From an uncultured Gammaproteobacteria bacterium (GTDB lineage Bacteria > Pseudomonadota > Gammaproteobacteria > Pseudomonadales > Litorivicinaceae): DNA of 10,674 nucleotides. This document shows positions 1 to 6,370 of the stretch, piece after piece (position 1 is the stretch's first letter; each line of letters opens with the position of its first letter). Made by a program: the position numbers and the translations under genes. The notes beneath the pieces were generated by a model. The model was not told the DNA's origin. It made no database searches and saw only the letters and a program-made list of their open reading frames with translations. Location of the stretch: the NCBI GenBank assembly GCA_913062835.1, contig CAJXXD010000015.1:1-10674 (forward strand), read 5' to 3'.

Positions 1-1
1 A

Positions 2-2959
2 GCCGCGACTGAGGCGGAGTCTTCAGAGCAAACCAGCACCGAGACACGCACCGATGACAGAATCGAAGTCGTTGGCGTTCGGGGCAGCCTCATGCGGTCA
101 ATGGACCGCAAACGCGAAGCGGTCGGGTTTGTCGATGCCATCACGGCAGAGGACATTGGTAAATTCCCAGACCAAAACTTAGCAGAAGCCCTGCAGCGTA
201 TTCCTGGTATCTCCATTAGCCGGTCGAACAGCGAGGGCTCACAAATCACCGTGCGTGGTTTCGGTCCAGAATTTAACTTGGTGACCTTCAACGGCCGTTC
301 TATGCCAACTCAGGGCGGACGTTCTTTTGACTTCGCAGACATTGCCTCAACAGGCGTGAGTGCGGTTGAAGTCATCAAGTCAGGTAACGCTGCACTACCC
401 ACCGGTGGTATCGGTGCGACCGTGAACATCATCACGCCGAAGCCGCTCGAAAACCCCGGCCTGCGCGCCGCGGTGGTGGGCAAGGCAGTGCACGAGACAT
501 CGGCGTCCAAAGGTGATTTGGGTGGTCTTGATAAGTACACTCCTGAAATTGCTGGCATCTACAGCAACACTTTTGCCAATGACACCTTTGGTATTGCCAT
601 CACGGGCTCTTATGAGCAGCGCGACAACCGCGAAGAATTTGCGGCAGTCGATAGCTGGATCCCGAACTATGGTCTCAGTGGTGGCACGGTCAACAACAAC
701 AACCAGCGGGCCGATGGCGTTTGGTGGCACCCTCAAGATGCAGGCTATGGATTTGCTGACATCAGCCGGACGCGGACCAATGGTCAGGTGACCTTGCAAT
801 GGCAGCCAACCGACCGAATCCGTGCAACGGTTGACTACACCTACTCAGAGTTGGATTTTGAAGCCGATCGCAACAGCTTTGGCGTCTGGTTCGCCAACCC
901 CAACGTCAATGCAACTGTGAATGAGCGGGGTACGGTAACGGATGTCACACAGGTGGGTGGTGACTACGCGATCAACGTCGCCAGAGACCACACCATCAAA
1001 ACCAATGACTCGATCGGTTTGAACATCGAATTCCAGGCAACAGACAATCTTTCATTTAACTTCGACGCCCACGATTCCAGCTCTAAGCTCGAGGGTGGTG
1101 GTCTAGGTGATGGGGTTCCAGGCAGCTCGGCGAACCTAATTGTCGGCAACACCTTCTGTGACTGGTGTGGCTTCGTGCCAGGGGCCGGCCCAACCACTGC
1201 AACCATTGATGAGAAGTTTGCCTCCTATTTCGCTGGCGGCATTCCCATTTGGGGTGCCACCTTCCGTGACCAAGTATCGGGCGACATCATTCCATTTTTG
1301 CGTCGCAGTGACATGGGTTCATTGTTTGGCCAGGCCTTTGATGTCAAAAATGACAGCGAAATTCAGCAGTTCAAGCTCGACGGTGAGTGGATCAATCCAT
1401 CAGACAGCGCGGTGACCAGCGTCAATTTCGGTGTCAGCCAAACCACTCAGGATTTTGTTAACCGGAACGCTTTCTCTGGCTTGTTGCCGGGCGGCTTTTG
1501 GTTGACGTCGGCTCAATATTGGCCAGATGCGGATTGGGAAGAGGCGAGTTTCGATGGCCTGTTGTCGGATTTCTCCAACAGTGGCAACTTCCCGCTGAGT
1601 CAATATTTTGTCAGAGACTTTGGCAGCATTGTCGACATCTATGAGAGTCTCGATTGTTTCGCCGTGGGCGACCCGGTCTGTGCCGACGTCTACTGGCCAT
1701 CTTGGGGTCCAGATTTCCAAGATCCATCTGGCAACCGAGGCTATTTCTGGTCGGGTCCTTTGGGCAATGCCAGTGGTGCCGGGGTTGAAGAGACCATGAC
1801 CGCCGCCTACTTCCAGGTCAACATGGAAGATGAAGTGGCAGGCATGCCATTTAATGCGCGGGTGGGTTTGCGCGTCGAAGAAGCGGAAACCAAGTCCACC
1901 GGTGATGAGGTGGCTGCACAGGCGGTCATTTGGGTCGGTGGTGATGAGTTTGTCACAGAGTATGGTGAGGCCACCTTTGTCACAGCGAAAAACAGTGAAA
2001 CGCAATTCTTGCCAAGCTTTGATTTTGACTTGGAGCTGACACAAGACCTAATCTCTCGTTTCTCATACAGCCGCACGCTGGCTCGCCCGCCCATTGGTGC
2101 GCTTAGCCCAGTTCGGTCATTTGTGGGTAATCCAAACCCACAAAACAGAGAGGCCAGCTCAGGTAACCCAGCACTGTTGCCTTACATCTCAGATAACTTC
2201 GATCTCAGCATGGAGTGGTACTACGCCCCAGGCAGTTATGCATCGGTTGCTTACTTCCGCAAGCACGTGGATAACTTCCTGGTCGGGACCACAGTCCAAG
2301 AAAGCTTTGCTGGTTTGTTGGACCCATACAATGGCGCCCAAGCTAACTTGGCGCGGGAGCAACTCGCGGCTGAGGGCATTCCTCTGACCAATGCCAACAT
2401 CTTCGCGCGCATTAATGAAAACTTAGGTGTGCCAGCGACCACGCCGGTCAGAGCACAGCCGGGTGATCCATTGATCGAGTGGAATGTTTCTACTGTGGAT
2501 AATGCCCAACAGGGCAAAGTCTGGGGTTGGGAGTTCCAGCTGCAGCATATGTTTGGTGACACCGGCTTTGGTGTTCAAGCCAATGCCACTCTGGTCTCGG
2601 GTGATGTGAAAGTCGATCGCGATGCAGTCGATCTTCAGTTTGCACTCCCAGGTTTGAGTGACTCGTATAACCTGATTGGTTTTTATGAGGACGATCGGTT
2701 CTCAGCTCGACTGGCATGGAACTGGCGCGATGAATTCGTGTCTGGGTTTGATCAGTTTGATTCGCCAATCTTCGTCGAAGAGTATGGTCAGTGGGATGCC
2801 AACTTCTCATGGTATGCCACAGAGAATTTGACCATTTTCGTGGAAGGCCTTAACCTGACCGAAGAGACGCAACGGGTCTATGTCAGATACCCAGAGCAAA
2901 TGCTCCGAGGCAACCAGTATGGTGCGCGCTACAACATTGGAGCTCGCTGGGCTTTCTGA
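2..2959 (+). CDS. TonB-dependent outer-membrane receptor, 5' partial (Xanthomonas/Caulobacter type)
   Basis: This is an outer-membrane active transporter that takes up a large ligand using TonB energy. The frame is open to the window edge (first full codon at base 2), so the ATG at 92 is internal: the TonB box (I-E-V-V-G-V) lies upstream of it. The 985 visible residues begin with an acidic Ser/Thr-rich linker. The plug domain follows, with DAITAEDIGKFPDQNLAEAL, RIPGISISR, VRGFGPEFNLVTFNGR and LPTGGIGATVNIITP. These are hallmarks of the TonB-Xanth-Caul receptor family. The rest is beta-barrel, ending in an aromatic strand with terminal Phe (RYNIGARWAF), as barrel-assembly recognition expects. 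The signal peptide and start are missing. Two Cys pairs fall in probable extracellular loops. Related receptors are often linked to carbohydrate uptake; the Entner-Doudoroff genes downstream fit a sugar ligand, but the ligand cannot be read from sequence. A terminator-like hairpin follows the stop. Confidence 0.96.
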   Translation, partial: AATEAESSEQTSTETRTDDRIEVVGVRGSLMRSMDRKREAVGFVDAITAEDIGKFPDQNLAEALQRIPGISISRSNSEGSQITVRGFGPEFNLVTFNGRSMPTQGGRSFDFADIASTGVSAVEVIKSGNAALPTGGIGATVNIITPKPLENPGLRAAVVGKAVHETSASKGDLGGLDKYTPEIAGIYSNTFANDTFGIAITGSYEQRDNREEFAAVDSWIPNYGLSGGTVNNNNQRADGVWWHPQDAGYGFADISRTRTNGQVTLQWQPTDRIRATVDYTYSELDFEADRNSFGVWFANPNVNATVNERGTVTDVTQVGGDYAINVARDHTIKTNDSIGLNIEFQATDNLSFNFDAHDSSSKLEGGGLGDGVPGSSANLIVGNTFCDWCGFVPGAGPTTATIDEKFASYFAGGIPIWGATFRDQVSGDIIPFLRRSDMGSLFGQAFDVKNDSEIQQFKLDGEWINPSDSAVTSVNFGVSQTTQDFVNRNAFSGLLPGGFWLTSAQYWPDADWEEASFDGLLSDFSNSGNFPLSQYFVRDFGSIVDIYESLDCFAVGDPVCADVYWPSWGPDFQDPSGNRGYFWSGPLGNASGAGVEETMTAAYFQVNMEDEVAGMPFNARVGLRVEEAETKSTGDEVAAQAVIWVGGDEFVTEYGEATFVTAKNSETQFLPSFDFDLELTQDLISRFSYSRTLARPPIGALSPVRSFVGNPNPQNREASSGNPALLPYISDNFDLSMEWYYAPGSYASVAYFRKHVDNFLVGTTVQESFAGLLDPYNGAQANLAREQLAAEGIPLTNANIFARINENLGVPATTPVRAQPGDPLIEWNVSTVDNAQQGKVWGWEFQLQHMFGDTGFGVQANATLVSGDVKVDRDAVDLQFALPGLSDSYNLIGFYEDDRFSARLAWNWRDEFVSGFDQFDSPIFVEEYGQWDANFSWYATENLTIFVEGLNLTEETQRVYVRYPEQMLRGNQYGARYNIGARWAF
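62..79 (+). other. TonB box of the receptor
   Basis: The codons encode I-E-V-V-G-V, followed by R-G-S-L, matching the usual (I/V)VVTG(I/V)RGSL consensus between the signal peptide and plug domain of this receptor family. In known receptors this segment contacts the TonB C-terminal domain. Its position upstream of the ATG at 92 shows that the true start lies outside the window. Confidence 0.75.
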
Positions 2960-2976
2960 TCAATATCCACTGACAT

Positions 2977-2984
2977 AAAGAGGA
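2977..2984 (+). promoter_or_regulatory. Shine-Dalgarno-like sequence upstream of the first halogenase hairpin
   Basis: AAAGAGGA is the only convincing ribosome-binding-site-like sequence before the first halogenase. It lies 36 bases from the ATG at 3021, too far for normal use. It is 12 bases from a TTG at 2997 and 15 from a GTG at 3000, both inside a strong hairpin. If the hairpin at 2988-3015 is folded, only about eight unpaired bases separate it from the ATG at 3021, which is a normal spacing. Confidence 0.45.
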
Positions 2985-2987
2985 TGT

Positions 2988-3020
2988 GGCAAGCCGTTGG
3001 TGACAGCGGCTTGTCTTTTT
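2988..3020 (+). terminator. Intrinsic terminator-like hairpin between receptor and first halogenase
   Basis: Bases 2988-2999 (GGCAAGCCGTTG) pair with 3004-3015 (CAGCGGCTTGTC). The 12-bp stem has two G-U wobbles and no mismatch, and it closes on a GTGA tetraloop of the GNRA type (3000-3003). Five T residues follow directly (3016-3020), and the halogenase ATG starts at the next base. Stem, loop and T-tract are those of a Rho-independent terminator on the + strand. Since the genes downstream appear to belong to the same functional set, partial read-through (attenuation) is more likely than a full stop. It could let the receptor be made in much larger amounts than the enzymes. Confidence 0.8.
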
Positions 3021-4598
3021 ATGAGGCAAGCAGATCAGCGAATTAAAAAGGTTGTGATCGTTGGCGGTGGTAGCGCCGGCTGGATCACGGCTGGCCTGCT
3101 GGCTGCACGTAACCCTTCCACAGGGCCTGGTTCAGTCGAGGTCATGGTGATCGAGTCTCCTGATGTCAGTACCATCGGTGTCGGTGAGGGTACTTGGCCC
3201 ACGATGCGGGGCACCTTGCAAAAAATTGGCATCGACGAGCAAGCATTTATTCGACGTTGTCAGGCATCGTTAAAACAAGGCACTCGATTCAATGGCTGGG
3301 TGACCGGTGCTTCTGATGACGTGTACTATCACCCATTCTCTGTTCCTGCCGGTTACCCCAGTGCTGAGGTGGTGCCGATGTGGCAGGCACGTCACGACGC
3401 CATCTCCTTTGCTCAAGCAGTGACGCCACAGGCGAGAGTCTGTGATCACGGTTTGTCTCCCAAGCAGGCGGGCATGCCAGCTTACGCTCACGTGCTGAAC
3501 TATGGCTATCACTTGGATGCCGGCCAGTTTGCTGAGATGCTTAAAGAGCATTGCACGCAACAATTGGGCGTTCGCCACCTCTTGGATCACGTGACTGGCA
3601 TCAAAGGATCGCCTGATGAGAATATCCAGGGCCTGGTCATGGCCCAGTCGGGGCTGATTGAGGCGGATCTTTTCATTGATTGCACGGGTCAGGCGGCCAT
3701 GTTGATCGAGGGTCACTATGGCATTGGCTTGTCTCTGCAAGATCATGTGCTGTTTAACAACCGTGCCTGGGCCAGTCAGGTGCCTTACGGTGAACCGACA
3801 GGCGAGATACAGTCTCAAACAAATGCCACAGCGCAACAAGCTGGTTGGGTTTGGGACATTGGGCTGGCAACCAGACGTGGTATTGGCTATGTCTATTCTT
3901 CCGAGCATGTCAACGATGACGAGGCCCTAGAGACCTTGTGGCGTTATCTACACGCGCAGGACAATGTCGAGCTACGTGATGTCCAACCAAGACCGCTTCA
4001 GTTCACCCCAGGTTATCGGAAGAAGTTTTGGCATCGGAACTGCGTGGCGGTCGGCATGTCAGCCGGGTTCATCGAGCCGTTGGAGGCCAGTGCGTTGGTG
4101 ATGATTGAGTTGGCTGCGGATTTGATTGCTGAAGAGCTCCCTGCGACCCATGAGACCATGTCGCTGGTCGCTCGGCGATTCAATGACACATTCACTTATC
4201 GCTGGGAACGAATCATCGACTTTTTGAAGTTGCACTATGTGTTGAGTCAGCGCGATGACTCCCAATACTGGGTCGATCATCGAGATGCAAAAAGTATGTC
4301 AGATCGCCTGAGAGATCTGCTGATATTATGGCAACATCAAGTGCCCAGTCCGCGTGACTTTCCGCAGATCAATGAGATCTTCTCGGCAGCCAGTTATCAA
4401 TATGTACTTTATGGGATGGGTTTCAAAACACAGGCCCGTCATCGAAACGATGGCGACAGACAAGCCGAGCTCGCAGATAAGTTAATACGCGACACCGCCA
4501 AACACACGCGCCAGCTGGTGGGCGACTTACCATCCAACCGAGCCTTTCAGCAGGTATTATTGGCTGCTGATGTGCCCAAGCGGGCCTCAATGGCATAG
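3021..4598 (+). CDS. Flavin-dependent halogenase homologue (tryptophan 7-halogenase family), divergent copy
   Basis: This 525-residue protein belongs to the FADH2-dependent halogenase family, which forms hypohalous acid at a flavin and passes it to an aromatic substrate through a lysine. Visible are the FAD-binding GGGSAGW (15-21), GVGEGTWP, the probable catalytic Lys (K85 in SLKQGTRFNGW), a late FAD-site segment (DLFIDCTGQ) and RIIDFLKLHY near the C-terminus. Two signature sites are altered. WxWxIP reads W276-V-W-D-I-G281, so the proline is lost. The site usually EPLESTG reads EPLEASA around E355, so the halide-binding Thr-Gly is Ser-Ala. Start: ATG 3021 gives the normal family N-terminus (RIKKVVIVGGG). 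TTG 2997 and GTG 3000 are in frame but lie in the terminator-like hairpin. The gene heads a tight block with the SapC gene 17 bases downstream. It is probably cytoplasmic. The substrate is unknown and need not be tryptophan. Confidence 0.92.
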   Translation: MRQADQRIKKVVIVGGGSAGWITAGLLAARNPSTGPGSVEVMVIESPDVSTIGVGEGTWPTMRGTLQKIGIDEQAFIRRCQASLKQGTRFNGWVTGASDDVYYHPFSVPAGYPSAEVVPMWQARHDAISFAQAVTPQARVCDHGLSPKQAGMPAYAHVLNYGYHLDAGQFAEMLKEHCTQQLGVRHLLDHVTGIKGSPDENIQGLVMAQSGLIEADLFIDCTGQAAMLIEGHYGIGLSLQDHVLFNNRAWASQVPYGEPTGEIQSQTNATAQQAGWVWDIGLATRRGIGYVYSSEHVNDDEALETLWRYLHAQDNVELRDVQPRPLQFTPGYRKKFWHRNCVAVGMSAGFIEPLEASALVMIELAADLIAEELPATHETMSLVARRFNDTFTYRWERIIDFLKLHYVLSQRDDSQYWVDHRDAKSMSDRLRDLLILWQHQVPSPRDFPQINEIFSAASYQYVLYGMGFKTQARHRNDGDRQAELADKLIRDTAKHTRQLVGDLPSNRAFQQVLLAADVPKRASMA

Positions 4599-4599
4599 C

Positions 4600-4604
4600 A
4601 GGGA
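4600..4604 (+). promoter_or_regulatory. Ribosome-binding site of the SapC-family gene
   Basis: AGGGA begins two bases after the halogenase TAG. It lies 5 bases before a TTG at 4610 and 11 bases before the ATG at 4616, so it does not decide between the two in-frame starts, which differ by only two residues. Confidence 0.5.
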
Positions 4605-4615
4605 TACGATTGAGC

Positions 4616-5350
4616 ATGGCCAGACACGAACTACTAGATAACATCACTCATAAGGATCTGAAGATCAATCTGCGATACCAGCCAGGCGCCGGATTTGATC
4701 ATCAAATGGCGCGAATATTTCCAATCGAGCTGGGTGCCTTGCAGGCTGAGTATCCGTTATTTTTTGCTCGGAACACTGATCGAGATCAATATGATCTGGT
4801 GGCCTTACTCGGGTTTGAGTCGGATGAGAATTTGTATTTGGGACAGGGCGATTGGTTGGCCAAAAGCTTGCCCCTTAGCATTGAGAGACAACCTTTCTTG
4901 ATCGGCTTTGAGGGCCAGGCAACGAGCCCAGGGTCTGGTCAGCCGGTTATTCATGTGGATATGGATCATCCCTCAATCAGCGAAGAACACGGTGAGCGCG
5001 TTTTCTTGCCCCATGGTGGTGAGAGTGTGCTGCTGGAAAGAATGAACGAGGTCCTCGGCTTGATCCATGCCGGTCATGGCGAGAGCGATGCGTTCTCTCG
5101 AACTTTGTCTGGCCTTGACCTGATTGAGCCGTTAAACCTTGAGGTGACATTCGCCAATGGCGAAAAAACAACGCTAAATGGTCTGTATGCAATCAACGAA
5201 GACAATTTGCGCCAACTCAATGCGGAGAGTCTAGATCTGCTGCATCAACGAGGCTACTTACAGCATATCTACATGTTGCTCGCTTCACTGCCTCAGTTGG
5301 GTGCTTTGATTGAAAGAAAAAATCAGAAACTGCAAAGCCAATCGGAGTAA
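4616..5350 (+). CDS. SapC-family protein
   Basis: This 244-residue protein matches the SapC family (Pfam SapC, PF07277) in length and pattern. Features include an early HKDLKINLRY, then ARIFPIELGALQAEYPLFF, VALLGFESDENLYL, LPLSIERQPFLIGF, a C-terminal LIEPLNLEVTFANGEKTTL, then LNGLYAINEDNL and HQRGYLQHIYMLLASL. No signal peptide or transmembrane segment is evident, so it is probably cytoplasmic. The family name recalls a Campylobacter surface-array gene cluster; the biochemical role is not established and I do not assign one. Members recur beside TonB receptors and halogenase homologues, as here, which suggests they work with them. ATG 4616 was chosen; a TTG two codons upstream (4610) is possible. 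The stop codon is 6 bases before the cupin-like gene, so co-translation is likely. Confidence 0.9.
   Translation: MARHELLDNITHKDLKINLRYQPGAGFDHQMARIFPIELGALQAEYPLFFARNTDRDQYDLVALLGFESDENLYLGQGDWLAKSLPLSIERQPFLIGFEGQATSPGSGQPVIHVDMDHPSISEEHGERVFLPHGGESVLLERMNEVLGLIHAGHGESDAFSRTLSGLDLIEPLNLEVTFANGEKTTLNGLYAINEDNLRQLNAESLDLLHQRGYLQHIYMLLASLPQLGALIERKNQKLQSQSE
5344..5347 (+). promoter_or_regulatory. Ribosome-binding site of the cupin-like gene
   Basis: GGAG lies inside the last codons of the SapC gene, ending 9 bases before the ATG at 5357. This spacing is normal, supports that start and suggests translational coupling with the upstream gene. Confidence 0.6.
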
Positions 5351-5356
5351 CTTGGC

Positions 5357-6370
5357 ATGGCGCCCACGGTAAAACCTTTAAAAGAAGTCCATGATGTCAA
5401 GCCAGCAGATGTCTATCAGATGGTCAGTGAGCTTGATGAACCCGTGGTATTTCGTGGCTTGGTTTCGCAGTGGCCTCTGGTGGAGGCTGCCAAGCGGTCT
5501 GATCAGGAGGCTTGCGATTATTTAGCCTCCTTCGATGGCGGCCGGCCAGTGACTGCGTTTATTGGACAATCAGAAACGCAAGGCCGAATTTTCTATAACG
5601 AAAATCTCACGGCCACCAATTTTGAGCCCGCTCAGGTGCCACTTCCACAAGTTTTAACTCAGTTGATGGCGCAGGTTTCTAATCCTGAGCCACCGACCAT
5701 TTACGTAGGCTCCTCATCAATCGATGTTTGTTTGCCAGGCTTAGGTGAGTATCATCGTTTGCCTGGAGAGACTTACAGAGCATCTGTTCGCATATGGATT
5801 GGCAACCGAACGCGAGTGGCTGCTCACTATGATGCATTGGAAAATATTGCCTGTGTTTGTGCGGGGCGCCGACGCTTTACGCTGTTTCCGCCTGACCAGT
5901 TGGCCAATCTCTACGTGGGGCCAATGGATTTGACGCCTGCCGGTCAACAGGTGAGCTTAGTGAACTTTGAGAATCCTGATTTTGATCAACATCCCAACTA
6001 TGCTCAAGCCCTGGAACACGCTAGATCAGCCGTGTTGGAGGCTGGTGATGCCATTTATGTGCCCAGCATGTGGTGGCATCAAGTCGATGGCCTCGATGCG
6101 TTCAATATCTTAATCAACCATTGGTGGCGCGAAGTCCCAGAATTCATGGGCCCGCCAGGTGATGCGTTGCTGCTAGCGATTCTAAATATTCGGGACCTTC
6201 CCGAGGATCAAAGAAAAGCGTGGCAGGGGCTCTTCGATCATTACGTTTTTAATGCTAACGCTGATACCGTCGCGCACATACCCAAAGAAAGCCAAGGCAT
6301 TTTGGGTGAGCTCGATGAGGACATGGCTCGTCGTTTGCGGGCCTTGCTCCGCAATAAGCTGAATCGGTGA
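5357..6370 (+). CDS. Cupin-8/JmjC-type protein, FIH-like putative Fe(II) oxygenase
   Basis: This 337-residue protein has a JmjC/cupin_8 double-stranded beta-helix like that of factor-inhibiting-HIF (FIH) asparaginyl hydroxylase. The metal triad is complete: H157-Y-D159 (AAHYDALEN) and the distal H241 (PSMWWHQVDG), 82 residues later, close to the FIH spacing. GRRRFTLFPPDQ follows the first strand, and a segment reading FENPDFDQHPNY resembles the equivalent FIH region. By alignment on HYD, the FIH 2-oxoglutarate lysine (K214) corresponds to R172. The family hydroxylates protein side chains or small molecules using Fe(II), O2 and 2-oxoglutarate; the substrate here is unknown. The N-terminal half includes EPVVFRGLVSQWPLVE, the usual cupin_8 opening. 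No signal peptide is seen. It starts 6 bases after the SapC gene, and its TGA overlaps the GTG start of the next halogenase, so it is surely co-expressed with both. Confidence 0.9.
   Translation: MAPTVKPLKEVHDVKPADVYQMVSELDEPVVFRGLVSQWPLVEAAKRSDQEACDYLASFDGGRPVTAFIGQSETQGRIFYNENLTATNFEPAQVPLPQVLTQLMAQVSNPEPPTIYVGSSSIDVCLPGLGEYHRLPGETYRASVRIWIGNRTRVAAHYDALENIACVCAGRRRFTLFPPDQLANLYVGPMDLTPAGQQVSLVNFENPDFDQHPNYAQALEHARSAVLEAGDAIYVPSMWWHQVDGLDAFNILINHWWREVPEFMGPPGDALLLAILNIRDLPEDQRKAWQGLFDHYVFNANADTVAHIPKESQGILGELDEDMARRLRALLRNKLNR

Noticed and set aside
92..94. ATG as the start of the receptor
   Set aside because: The frame stays open upstream to the window edge and encodes the TonB box before this ATG, so the start and signal peptide lie outside the window.
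1400..2044. Open frame of 214 codons on the - strand inside the receptor gene
   Set aside because: It lies wholly antisense to a strongly conserved receptor barrel, has no recognisable domain, and is explained as a shadow of codon bias.
2937..2966. Sigma-70 promoter for the first halogenase (TTGGAG and CAATAT)
   Set aside because: The -10 half matches only three of six consensus bases with 18-base spacing, which is within chance; no better pair was seen.
2984..3046. A 20-codon open frame (ATG 2984) in the receptor-halogenase gap, as a leader peptide
   Set aside because: Its purine-rich sequence touches the ATG with no spacing, it lacks a run of any one regulatory amino acid, and most of it is the terminator hairpin.
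3270..3908. Open frame of 212 codons on the - strand inside the first halogenase
   Set aside because: It is antisense to conserved halogenase sequence, with no motif, no plausible ribosome-binding site and low-complexity shadow composition.
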